From NCBI GenBank assembly GCA_025356175.1, contig JANXUP010000034.1:1-41402 (forward strand): a DNA stretch of 41,402 nucleotides. The letters are read 5' to 3'. Position numbers and translations under genes: made by a program. How positions within the stretch are numbered: the first letter of the stretch is position 1; each line of letters begins with the position of its first letter. Shown here one piece after another: positions 16,675-23,766 of the stretch. The notes under the pieces were generated by a model, which was not told the DNA's origin, did no database searches, and worked only from the letters and a program-made list of their open reading frames with translations. The DNA is from Sphingomonadaceae bacterium. GTDB lineage: Bacteria; Pseudomonadota; Alphaproteobacteria; Sphingomonadales; Sphingomonadaceae.

Positions 16675-17151
16675 ATGCGTAAGATTCTCATTGCCGCCCT
16701 TGCGGCATCAACCCTCGTCCCGGGGATGGCCAGCGCGCAAAGCGCAGGCGAAGTGCGCCGGGGCCAGCAGGAAGTTCAACGTGACCAGCGTGATGTCCGC
16801 CAGGCTCAGCAGCAGGGTGATTGGCCGAAGGCCCAGCGCGCCCGCCAGGAAACCCGCGAAGACCAGCGCGAAGTCAACGAAGACTGGCGTGATTATCGCA
16901 AGTCGCACCGCCAGGTATTCCAGCGCGGCACCTACAACGCTCCGCGCGGGATGCGTTATCGCCCGGTCAGCGCCGGCTTCACCTTCCAGCGGGCGTTTTA
17001 TTCGAACCGCTACCAGCTGAACGATTACCGCAGCTATCGCCTGCCCAATCCCGGTTACAACCACCGCTGGGTGCGTTACGGCAATGATGCAGTGCTGGTC
17101 GATACCCGCACCGGCCGCGCCTTGCGCGTGATCAACGGATTCTTCTGGTAA
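16675..17151 (+). CDS. RcnB-like periplasmic protein
   Basis: 158 aa, ATG at 16675 with AAGGAG 7 nt upstream. A Sec signal peptide (MRKILIAALAASTLVPGMASA) is followed by a charged Gln/Arg-rich helical stretch with repeated RxxQxDxR patterns (about 24-75). A C-terminal module then has RPVSAGFTFQRAFYSNRYQL and WVRYGNDAVLVDTRTGRAL, the features of the RcnB family. E. coli RcnB helps keep nickel and cobalt homeostasis in the periplasm; most sphingomonad members are uncharacterised, so metal binding is inference. It lies on the opposite strand between miaB and phoH, genes that are often adjacent in alphaproteobacteria. A strong hairpin follows its stop. Confidence 0.82.
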   Translation: MRKILIAALAASTLVPGMASAQSAGEVRRGQQEVQRDQRDVRQAQQQGDWPKAQRARQETREDQREVNEDWRDYRKSHRQVFQRGTYNAPRGMRYRPVSAGFTFQRAFYSNRYQLNDYRSYRLPNPGYNHRWVRYGNDAVLVDTRTGRALRVINGFFW

Positions 17152-17171
17152 CAGCCAGTCTAACCGGCATT

Positions 17172-17201
17172 ACGGCCCGTGGGAGCAATCCTGCGGGCCG
17201 T
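17172..17201. terminator. Bidirectional hairpin terminator, rcnB-like gene / miaB
   Basis: ACGGCCCG and CGGGCCGT form an 8-bp perfect stem around a 14-nt loop that can add a GGA/TCC pair. A short TTTCG follows on the plus strand. It lies between the convergent stops at 17151 and 17213 and probably serves both genes. Confidence 0.65.
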
Positions 17202-17212
17202 TTCGCTGGCGC

Positions 17213-18535
17213 TCAGACCAGCTGCGCGGCGAGCGAATTGCCAAGTGCTTCGTTCAGCCTAACCTCGACCAGGTCGCCGATCCGGACGTCTCCGGTGAAA
17301 TGCGCCGATTGCAGCCAGGGCGTCTTGCCCAGCCATTGGCCGGGATACTTGCCCTTGCGTTCGACCAGCACGGTACAGGTGCGCCCCACCGAGCGCTCGT
17401 TGAACACCAGTTGCCCGGCGCTGATCGCGGCCTGCAGCCGCTGCAACCGCTCATCCATCAGAGCCGCTGAAACCTGGCCATCCATCGCCGCCGCCGGAGT
17501 GCCGGGGCGGGGCGAATACTTGAAGCTGAAGCACTGCGCGTAGCCGACCTGTTCGACCAGCCGCACCGTCTCTTCGAATTCGGCATCGCTCTCACCGGGA
17601 AAGCCGACGATGAAATCGCCCGATAGCGCAATATCGGGCCGCACGGCGCGGATTTTGTCGAGCACCGCGAGATAACTGGCCACCGAATGGCTGCGGTTCA
17701 TTGCCTTCAAAACCCGGTCGCTTCCCGCCTGCACCGGCAAATGGAGGAACGGCATCAACTGGGGAATGTCACGATGCGCCGCGATCAGGCCGTCGGTCAT
17801 GTCGTTGGGGTGGCTGGTGGTATAGCGGATGCGCGGCAGGCCAGGGATCAGGGCCAGCGCCTCGATCAGCTTCTCGAGACCGCGCCGGTCTGCATCGCGC
17901 GCCCCCGAATCACGCCACGCATTGACGTTCTGGCCGAGCAGCGTGATTTCCTTGGCACCGGCATCGACCAGTCGCTGCGCTTCGCCGACCAGATCGGCGA
18001 ACGGCCGCGATATCTCGGCGCCGCGGGTGTAAGGCACTACGCAATAAGTGCAGAACTTGTCGCAGCCTTCCTGCACGGTGAGGAACGCTGCGGGCCCAAC
18101 CTTGCGGCGCGCGGGCAGCGCTGCGAACTTGGTCTCGGCGGGCATGTCGGTGTCGATCGCGCGCTCGCCCTTGCTGGCTGCATCGATCAGCTCGGGCAGG
18201 CGGTGATAGACTTGCGGGCCGACCACCAGGTTCACCGACGGGGCGCGGCGCATGATCTCCTGCCCCTCGGCCTGCGCGACGCAGCCGGCCACCGCGATCA
18301 TCGGGCTGGTGCCGTCAGCGCGCTTTAAACGGCCGATGTCGGAAAAGACCTTCTCGGTCGCCCGTTCGCGGATGTGGCAAGTGTTCAGCACGACCAGGTC
18401 GGCGTCCTCGCCATCGGCTGCCGGCGCAATGCCTTGCCGGTCGAGCAGCTCGGCCATGCGTTCACCGTCGTAGACGTTCATCTGGCAGCCGAAGCTCTTG
18501 ACCCGGTAGGTCCTGGGGGAGGCGGGGGCAGTCAT
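17213..18535 (-). CDS. miaB: tRNA-2-methylthio-N6-dimethylallyladenosine synthase MiaB
   Basis: 440 aa. This radical-SAM methylthiotransferase adds a methylthio group to i6A37 of tRNAs reading UNN codons. The N-terminal MTTase domain has the auxiliary-cluster cysteines Cys17 (FGCQMN), Cys53 (NTCHIRERA) and Cys85 (AGCVAQAEG). The radical-SAM cluster motif is Cys158-X3-Cys162-X2-Cys165 in CDKFCTYCVVPYTRG. A TRAM RNA-binding domain closes the protein (about 375-440, LVERKGKYPGQWLGKTP). A near-leaderless promoter is visible upstream. The nfuA gene further up the same strand encodes a carrier type known to service MiaB-like Fe-S enzymes. Confidence 0.96.
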   Translation of the reverse strand: MTAPASPRTYRVKSFGCQMNVYDGERMAELLDRQGIAPAADGEDADLVVLNTCHIRERATEKVFSDIGRLKRADGTSPMIAVAGCVAQAEGQEIMRRAPSVNLVVGPQVYHRLPELIDAASKGERAIDTDMPAETKFAALPARRKVGPAAFLTVQEGCDKFCTYCVVPYTRGAEISRPFADLVGEAQRLVDAGAKEITLLGQNVNAWRDSGARDADRRGLEKLIEALALIPGLPRIRYTTSHPNDMTDGLIAAHRDIPQLMPFLHLPVQAGSDRVLKAMNRSHSVASYLAVLDKIRAVRPDIALSGDFIVGFPGESDAEFEETVRLVEQVGYAQCFSFKYSPRPGTPAAAMDGQVSAALMDERLQRLQAAISAGQLVFNERSVGRTCTVLVERKGKYPGQWLGKTPWLQSAHFTGDVRIGDLVEVRLNEALGNSLAAQLV

Positions 18536-18544
18536 GGGGCGCGG

Positions 18545-18573
18545 CCTATAGCGCTGCGCTACGCGGATTCCAA
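18545..18573 (-). promoter_or_regulatory. Candidate miaB promoter
   Basis: Minus-strand TTGGAA, a 17-nt spacer and TATAGG end 10 bp before the miaB ATG. Transcription would start within a few bases of the ATG, giving a nearly leaderless mRNA. The -35 falls within the last codons and stop region of the upstream acyltransferase gene. Confidence 0.42.
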
Positions 18574-18577
18574 AGCT

Positions 18578-19468
18578 TCATCGCGCGGAGCCCAAACCGC
18601 CATCGCGCGGAGCCTTGTAGCCGACCATCGGCAGGTCATAGCGGAACGGGCGCAGCGGCTTGCCCAGCGTCGCGACCAGCTGCTCCTCGATCCTCATGCG
18701 GGCCTGCGCGGCAATGTTCTTCCGGCCGGGAAAATCGTGCGGATCGAACGGGTCGAGGAAATACACGTTGACCGCAAATGTGCCGGGCCGGGCGAAGATT
18801 CGCCGGGCATTGTTGATCCCGCTTTCCTGGTCGAGCCAGGCAATCCATTCGGCGATCGGTCCGTAATCGATCACCACCGGCTGGACCAGCATCCCCGGCG
18901 GCGGCGGTTCGAGAACGCTGATCATGCTGGTCTTGAACGGCAGCAGCGAATGTCCGTCGGTTACCGTGCCTTCGGGGAAGATCACCACCGACCAAGTATC
19001 GGCCAATGCTTCGCGCAAGGCATTGATCTGCTCGGCGATGTTTAGCTTGGCTTCGCGCTTGGTGAACACGGTGCGATTAAGCCGCGCCATCCAGCCCAGC
19101 ATGAACATTTCGCCGATTTCCGCGCGTGAGACGAAGGCCGAACCGGTTATCCCGCCGAGCACCGGAATATCGAACCACGAAACGTGATTGGGCATGAAGA
19201 ACACGTCGCGCCGCAGCGGCACCCCGTGGACCTGCACCCGCGCTCCGATCACCCGGGCCGTCCAGCGCAGGAAATACATCGGGAAAGGTGAGCCGTACTT
19301 GATCAGCCGGAACAGGTAATGCAGCGGCACCACCACCAGCATGGCCAGCGCCAGCAGCAGCGAACGCCCCCAGATCCTCAGCTCACCCGTCAGGCCGACC
19401 GGCACCGGGGTTCCGGCAGCGTGAACCGGAATGGAGTCGTTGGAATCGAATCGGGGCAATCCGGACAT
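18578..19468 (-). CDS. PlsC-type 1-acyl-sn-glycerol-3-phosphate acyltransferase (first of two)
   Basis: 296 aa. A hydrophobic segment (about 32-55: LLLALAMLVVVPLHYLF) anchors it in the inner membrane. The acyltransferase motifs are NHVSWFD (the HX4D catalytic pair), then FVSRAEIGEMF, FPEGTVTDG (motif III) and VQPVVIDYG (motif IV). It should transfer an acyl chain to lysophosphatidic acid or a related lysolipid. A tandem paralog lies 12 bp upstream. The extreme C-terminus holds a 14-bp direct repeat (catcgcgcggagcc, 18579-18592 and 18601-18614) offset by 22 bp, which shifts frame and shapes the last residues and stop. Confidence 0.88.
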   Translation of the reverse strand: MSGLPRFDSNDSIPVHAAGTPVPVGLTGELRIWGRSLLLALAMLVVVPLHYLFRLIKYGSPFPMYFLRWTARVIGARVQVHGVPLRRDVFFMPNHVSWFDIPVLGGITGSAFVSRAEIGEMFMLGWMARLNRTVFTKREAKLNIAEQINALREALADTWSVVIFPEGTVTDGHSLLPFKTSMISVLEPPPPGMLVQPVVIDYGPIAEWIAWLDQESGINNARRIFARPGTFAVNVYFLDPFDPHDFPGRKNIAAQARMRIEEQLVATLGKPLRPFRYDLPMVGYKAPRDGGLGSAR

Positions 19469-19480
19469 CTTGAGCAGGTC

Positions 19481-20242
19481 CTAGCCAGCCAATTGTTTCA
19501 GCATCGCGTCCCGCGCCGCCGCAGCGATCGACTTGCGGTTCTCCAGTGCTGCCCCGGTGAGTGGCGGGAGGAAATGCACGGTCAGCCGGACCGGCTTGCT
19601 GTGCGCAAGGATGCGCAGGAAATTGTCGAGCCCGTGCTCGTCGCCCACCCACGCAATGTCTGCAGCCTCGTGCCCGTAGTCGAGCAGCACCGGCTGGACT
19701 GCAATCCCCGCCGGCAACGGCTCGAATGCGGACAACAGCGAACTCTTGAACGGCAGCAGCCCCGTGCCGTCGCTGGTGGTGCCTTCGGGGAAGATGGTCA
19801 GCGCGCCGCTGTCGCTCAGCGCGGCGCGCACCGCTTCGACTTGCTCGGCGACGCTGGTGCGATCATGCCGGGCGATGAATACTGTCCGGTTCATCCGGCA
19901 CAGCCATTTGACCAGGGGCATCGACGCGAGCCCGTCATGCCCGACAAACGCGCTGCCGCTGGCTGCGGCCAGGGCCGGCACGTCGATCCAGCTGACATGG
20001 TTGGCGATCAGGAACACCCCGCCGCGCGCCCGTTGCCCGCGATAAGACAGTTCCACTCCGGCCAGCCACGCAGTCCCGCCAAGGAAGACGCGTGGCCACG
20101 GGTTAGGCAGGCGCAGGATATGGCTGACGTAGTGGAGCGGAATGCAGGCCAGCAGCAGCATTGCCATGCCGGTAAGACGGATGGATGCACGGGCCTTGCC
20201 AAGCAACGACATATGCCGGGGCTGGGCGAGCGCGGCTGCCAT
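19481..20242 (-). CDS. PlsC-type acyltransferase (second of two)
   Basis: 253 aa, ATG overlapping the fur stop as TGATG. It has the same motif set as its neighbour: NHVSWIDVPAL (HX4D), FVGHDGLASMP, FPEGTTSDGTGLLPF and VQPVLLDYG, plus an N-terminal hydrophobic stretch. The two are clearly paralogs but differ enough (for example CRMNRTVFIARHD against ARLNRTVFTKREA) to suggest different acyl donors or lysolipid acceptors. Some bacteria use paired PlsC enzymes for glycerophospholipid and for ornithine-lipid acylation; no OlsB-like gene is nearby, so this is open. Coupling to fur hints at iron- or manganese-linked expression of the operon. Confidence 0.88.
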   Translation of the reverse strand: MAAALAQPRHMSLLGKARASIRLTGMAMLLLACIPLHYVSHILRLPNPWPRVFLGGTAWLAGVELSYRGQRARGGVFLIANHVSWIDVPALAAASGSAFVGHDGLASMPLVKWLCRMNRTVFIARHDRTSVAEQVEAVRAALSDSGALTIFPEGTTSDGTGLLPFKSSLLSAFEPLPAGIAVQPVLLDYGHEAADIAWVGDEHGLDNFLRILAHSKPVRLTVHFLPPLTGAALENRKSIAAAARDAMLKQLAG

Positions 20243-20664
20243 CAGCTCTCCCGTTCCAGCCGCACGCCGTAAAGCTCCATGCGGTGGTCGACCAGCCGGT
20301 AGCCCAGCTTCTCGGCAATTTGGCGCTGCAGCGCCTCCAGCTCGGGATCGACGAATTCGATGACCTTGCCGCTTTCAACGTCGATCAGGTGGTCGTGATG
20401 CGCTTCGGGTGCGGCTTCATAGCGGGCGCGGCCATCGCCGAAATCGTGGCGATCGAGGATACCGGCTTCCTCGAACAGGCGCACCGTGCGGTAGACGGTC
20501 GCGATCGAGATGCGCGAATCGATCGCCGCAGCGCGCTGGTGCACGTGCTCGACGTCTGGATGATCCTCGGCCTCGGACAGGACGCGCGCGATGACGCGGC
20601 GCTGCTCGGTGATCCTGAGGCCGCGCTCGGCGCAGAGGGCTTCGATGTCGATAGGCTGGTGCAC
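20242..20664 (-). CDS. fur: Fur-family transcriptional regulator (Fur/Mur type)
   Basis: 140 aa with a GTG start at 20664 (no ATG in range). The N-terminal winged helix holds GLRITEQRRVIARVL and ISIATVYRTVRLFEEAGI. The metal-sensing segment HHDH lies at 89-92. Where classical Fur has CxxC after HHDHLI, this protein has DVES (95-98), so the structural Cys4 zinc site is absent, as in many alphaproteobacterial Fur/Mur proteins that respond to manganese or iron. It represses metal uptake genes when loaded. The last base of its stop starts the downstream acyltransferase ATG. Whether it senses Fe or Mn cannot be read from sequence. Confidence 0.92.
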   Translation of the reverse strand: MHQPIDIEALCAERGLRITEQRRVIARVLSEAEDHPDVEHVHQRAAAIDSRISIATVYRTVRLFEEAGILDRHDFGDGRARYEAAPEAHHDHLIDVESGKVIEFVDPELEALQRQIAEKLGYRLVDHRMELYGVRLERES

Positions 20665-20691
20665 GGGGCGCGGATGATCCTCAAACGAATG

Positions 20692-20718
20692 GCCCCGCCG
20701 ATCATAGATGGGCGGGGC
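20692..20718 (-). terminator. Hairpin downstream of mucR
   Basis: GCCCCGCC and GGCGGGGC make a perfect 8-bp stem with an 11-nt loop in the 80-bp gap between mucR and fur. In the minus direction it is followed by CATTCGTTTG, a weak T tail. It may end mucR transcription before fur, or allow partial read-through. Confidence 0.5.
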
Positions 20719-20744
20719 GATTCTTCAACTGATAGCGCTAACGA

Positions 20745-21185
20745 TCAAGCAACCTTGGGCTTGCGGCCGCGCTTCACCCCAGGCTTGCGTCCCAGACCGA
20801 TCTTCTTCGCCAGTTCACGGCGCTTCTCGGCATAGTTGGGGGCAACCATCGGATAGTCGGCGGGCAGGCTCCAGCGTGCGCGGTACTGATCCGGGGTCAG
20901 ATTGTAATGCGTCATCAAATGGCGCTTCAGCATCTTCAGCTTCTTGCCGTCTTCAAGGCAGACAATGAAGTCTGGCTTGATCGACGACCTGATCGATACC
21001 GCCGGTTCCGGCATCACTTCAACCGGGACCACGGGCTGGCCAAGCATCGCCAGCGCGCCGTAGACGTTCGAAATCAAACCCGAAACGTCTTCGACCGCGA
21101 CATTGTTGTTGCTGACATGCGCGGCGACAATGTCCGACGTCAGCGTAATGAGCATTTCATTCACATCGGCATGGGTTGCATCCAT
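20745..21185 (-). CDS. mucR: MucR/Ros-family zinc-finger transcriptional regulator
   Basis: 146 aa from the ATG at 21185, with AAAGGAA about 8 nt upstream; the track adds a TTG two codons earlier. The N-terminal half mediates oligomerisation in MucR proteins. The C-terminal zinc-finger-like domain reads CLEDGKKLKMLKRHLMTH: Cys76, Asp79, His89, His93. The second Cys of Ros is replaced by Asp, a ligand set known in some Ros homologs of rhizobia. A basic tail (RKPGVKRGRKPK) ends the protein. MucR proteins bind AT-rich DNA, act in an H-NS-like manner and control surface polysaccharide, motility and cell-cycle genes. The AT-rich upstream region with dyads suggests autoregulation. Confidence 0.92.
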   Translation of the reverse strand: MDATHADVNEMLITLTSDIVAAHVSNNNVAVEDVSGLISNVYGALAMLGQPVVPVEVMPEPAVSIRSSIKPDFIVCLEDGKKLKMLKRHLMTHYNLTPDQYRARWSLPADYPMVAPNYAEKRRELAKKIGLGRKPGVKRGRKPKVA

Positions 21186-21319
21186 GACCAATTCCTTTCG
21201 TAGTAACGAACCAAGCTACCTTCAAATTTTGACAGGCGGAATTCGGCTAAGCCCATTTGCCAGAGGGCACAAGTCAATTTGACTGGTTTTTAAACAACCT
21301 TACCAAAAGTTCATTTGGT
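21186..21319. promoter_or_regulatory. AT-rich mucR upstream region with dyads
   Basis: This 134-bp gap has two perfect inverted repeats: AGTCAA-t-TTGACT (21272-21284) and ACCAAA-N6-TTTGGT (21302-21319, abutting the rimI stop). An imperfect dyad GGTT...AACC lies between them. The AT content is far above the neighbours. It fits a MucR-type self-bound promoter; the second repeat could instead end rimI transcription. Confidence 0.45.
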
Positions 21320-21787
21320 TTAATCGTTTGCAGTGTAATCCTGTTGCAGTTGGCAAGCAAATGTCAGGGCATCGAGCCGGTCACCCGTGCTACTGCGATA
21401 ATAATAAGGCCTTACGCCAATTTGGGTAAAATGAAATTGGCGATAAAGATTCTCGGCCCGATTACCTCTCCGCATCTCAAGCAGAACACGCGCTGCACCG
21501 CGTGAGCGGGCACCGGCCAGAAACTGTTCAAGCAACTGGGCCCCGTATCCATTCCTGCGCGCAGAAGGAATTACCCCAAGCAGCAAAAGCTCTTCTTCGT
21601 CATAAGCAAAACGCGAGAGGAAGAAGCCGGCACAGCAATCTTTTTCCATGACCAGGCCATAGTGGCAGTTGCCCAGGACCAGCGCATCCTCGATCTGGCG
21701 GCGGGTCCAGGCCTCGCCGAATTGCGGATCGAACGCCAGCGCCATTACGGCCATAATCTGGTCGATGTCGTCCGCCGGGGCGATCAA
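21320..21787 (-). CDS. rimI: Ribosomal protein alanine N-acetyltransferase RimI (GNAT)
   Basis: 155 aa. The start is taken at TTG 21787, which overlaps the tsaB stop as TTGA; an ATG 11 codons in is the alternative. The GNAT fold shows EELLLLGVIPSARRNGYGAQ, where RRNGYG is the acetyl-CoA pyrophosphate loop, then ARVLLEMRRGNRAENLYRQFHFTQIGVRPYYY, the substrate and C-terminal motifs of RimI. RimI acetylates the N-terminal alanine of ribosomal protein S18. Adjacent tsaB and rimI are a common bacterial pair. The family is sure; the S18 substrate is inferred from family and context. Confidence 0.85.
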   Translation of the reverse strand: MIAPADDIDQIMAVMALAFDPQFGEAWTRRQIEDALVLGNCHYGLVMEKDCCAGFFLSRFAYDEEELLLLGVIPSARRNGYGAQLLEQFLAGARSRGAARVLLEMRRGNRAENLYRQFHFTQIGVRPYYYRSSTGDRLDALTFACQLQQDYTAND

Positions 21788-22404
21788 TTCGCTACCCCTG
21801 GCAGCCGTGCGTCAGGGGCGCGGCCATAATCGAGCTGGACCGAAGCGGTGAAGTCATCCGCGGATAGCAAACCGATCATGCGCGCATCGGGGAGCAGCGG
21901 CAGCGCGCGGCCCAGACCGCGCAAGGCAACCAGTGCCTCGGCCTGCGACCCGGCGACAAAGTTTGCATCCAGCAGCGCTGCGGCTTCTGCTGGCGAGCGC
22001 GATTGCGGCGAGACAAGGCTTTGGCCCTCTGCGCCGAACTGGCTGACGAACCATTCGCCGTGACCGCCGGTCATCGCGATGCCAACTGGCGTGGCTCCCG
22101 CCTGTTCGCGGGCCATTGCGGCAATCAAGGCGTGCGTCGAATAGCCGACGATCTCGGCCTGCCAGGCGAGCGCCAGGGCGCGCGCGGCGGCCAGCCCGAC
22201 CCTGAGGCCGGTAAAGCTGCCCGGGCCGAGCGAGACGGCAATGCGGTCCGCCTGGCCCTTGCCCGGCAGCGCGGCGATCATCGGGATCAGCGCTTCAGCG
22301 TGGCCGCGGCCCAGCACGCGCGCAGTGCCGTCCAGCAAGAGGTCCTGCTCAAACAGGGCAACCGAACAATTCTCGGTCGCACATTCGATGGCCAGCAATC
22401 TCAT
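21784..22404 (-). CDS. tsaB: tRNA threonylcarbamoyladenosine biosynthesis protein TsaB
   Basis: 206 aa, ATG at 22404. The N-terminus MRLLAIECATENCSVALF and the signature SLGPGSFTGLRVGLAAARAL are diagnostic for TsaB, the non-catalytic ASKHA-fold partner of TsaD. With TsaD and TsaE it makes t6A37 on tRNAs reading ANN codons in the cytoplasm. tsaD and tsaE are not in the window. Its stop overlaps the rimI start. Together with miaB and the ribosomal enzymes nearby it forms a translation-accuracy neighbourhood. Confidence 0.94.
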   Translation of the reverse strand: MRLLAIECATENCSVALFEQDLLLDGTARVLGRGHAEALIPMIAALPGKGQADRIAVSLGPGSFTGLRVGLAAARALALAWQAEIVGYSTHALIAAMAREQAGATPVGIAMTGGHGEWFVSQFGAEGQSLVSPQSRSPAEAAALLDANFVAGSQAEALVALRGLGRALPLLPDARMIGLLSADDFTASVQLDYGRAPDARLPGVAN

Positions 22405-22422
22405 GCGGGTAACGATAGCGCG

Positions 22423-23016
22423 TCAGGCGACGCGGTTGAAAGCCCCGAAATCCGGACGCGGGCTGCGCTCGAAGATAGTGGCAGGGTCGCCATAGCCCAG
22501 CGTCGAGATGAAATTGGACTTCACGCGCGGGGTATCGGCGAAGAATGCCGCGTCGACTGCTTCAGGATTGAACCCCGACATTGGCCCGGTATCGAGCCCG
22601 AGTGCGCGCGCGGCCATGATCAGATAAGCGCCCTGCAGCGACGAATTGCGGAACGCCGTGCTTTCGCGCAGCGGCTCATTGCCGGCGAACCAGCTCTTCG
22701 CATCGGCGTGCGGGAACAGCCACGGCAGTTGCTCGTGGAAATCGAGATCCATGCCGATGATCACACTGACCGGCGAGGCAAGAATTTTGGGCGGATTGGC
22801 CCCGCCGGCGCAATCCGCCAGCTTCTGCTTGGCTTCGGGCGTGGTCACCCAGACGAGCCGCGCGGGCAGACAGTTGGCGCTGGTCGGCCCCATCTTCATC
22901 AGGTCCCAGATCGCCTCAAGCTGGTCGCGCTCGACCGGGGTGTCGAGATAGCCGTTGTAAGTCCGCGCGGTGCGAAACAACTGGTCAAGCGAAGCATCGG
23001 GCAGAGGCAGGGACAT
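22423..23016 (-). CDS. RutE/HadB-type nitroreductase (probable malonic semialdehyde reductase)
   Basis: 197 aa from the ATG at 23016, with GGAG about 6 nt upstream; the 263-aa track ORF runs into nfuA. The length and sequence ([66 protein letters not shown]) fit the RutE-like branch of FMN-dependent nitroreductases. RutE reduces malonic semialdehyde to 3-hydroxypropionate in uracil catabolism, but no other rut gene is here, so the physiological substrate is open. It follows nfuA by 31 bp and precedes tsaB by 18 bp, so it is probably in the same transcript. Confidence 0.82.
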   Translation of the reverse strand: MSLPLPDASLDQLFRTARTYNGYLDTPVERDQLEAIWDLMKMGPTSANCLPARLVWVTTPEAKQKLADCAGGANPPKILASPVSVIIGMDLDFHEQLPWLFPHADAKSWFAGNEPLRESTAFRNSSLQGAYLIMAARALGLDTGPMSGFNPEAVDAAFFADTPRVKSNFISTLGYGDPATIFERSPRPDFGAFNRVA

Positions 23017-23047
23017 TCGGTTCTCCGGGTACTTCAGGTCAGGTGGC

Positions 23048-23623
23048 TCAAGCGGCGCGGACTTCAAGCACTTCGGGGACATAATGCTTGAGCAGCGATT
23101 CAATCCCGTGCTTGAGCGTAGCGGAGGAAGACGGGCACCCCGCGCAGGCGCCCTGCATGGTGAGGAACACCACCCCGTCACGGAAGCCGCGGTAGACAAT
23201 GTCGCCGCCGTCATTGGCGACTGCCGGGCGGACGCGGACTTCGATCAGTTCCTTGATCTGTTCGATAACTTCGGCATCGGCGGGATCGTCATCGATCGTC
23301 TGGTCTTCGGCCGGGACGTTGATGCCCGATGCGTCAGGGCCCGCGAACAGCGGTGCGCCGGTAACGAAGTGATCGAGCAGCAAAGCCACGACCTGCGGCT
23401 TCAGTGCCGACCAATCGACCCCTTCGCCCGCGGTGACCGAAACGAAGTCGCGCCCGAAGAATACGCCGGACACATCGCCCAGATCGAACAGCGCGGAGGC
23501 CAGCGGCGAGGCTGCAGCGCTCTCCGCATCGGGAAAGTCGCGCGTTCCAGCGGTCATCACCGGCTCGCCGGGGAGGAACTTGATGGTCGCCGGGTTGGGC
23601 GTGAGTTCGGTTTCGATGAACAT
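23048..23623 (-). CDS. NfuA-like Fe-S cluster carrier (NifU C-terminal domain)
   Basis: 191 aa, ATG at 23623. An N-terminal Nfu_N domain ([20 protein letters not shown], then [12 protein letters not shown]) is joined to a C-terminal NifU-type domain (about 115-190) with the cluster-binding CAGC at 160-163. Such proteins receive 4Fe-4S clusters and pass them to apo-enzymes, including radical-SAM proteins such as MiaB and LipA in other bacteria. This domain order is the one seen in alphaproteobacteria and mitochondrial NFU1. It is the first gene of the nfuA-rutE-tsaB-rimI run and is divergent from the M16 protease. Confidence 0.92.
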   Translation of the reverse strand: MFIETELTPNPATIKFLPGEPVMTAGTRDFPDAESAAASPLASALFDLGDVSGVFFGRDFVSVTAGEGVDWSALKPQVVALLLDHFVTGAPLFAGPDASGINVPAEDQTIDDDPADAEVIEQIKELIEVRVRPAVANDGGDIVYRGFRDGVVFLTMQGACAGCPSSSATLKHGIESLLKHYVPEVLEVRAA

Positions 23624-23766
23624 GATGCGTCACATGTAAGGAGCGCGCGGCATCGCGGCAAGGGCGTGGCTGCTTAGGAAGGGGCAACAAGAACTTTAAG
23701 GCCTGCCGCGCAATTCTGCGGTTATTCACTGGCCAGTCAGTTATGTGCTGCCTATATCCGTCCCCT

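Noticed and set aside
23751-23766. TATATC just before the M16 protease ATG as a leaderless promoter
   Set aside because: No -35-like hexamer at 15-18 bp upstream; too weak to list.
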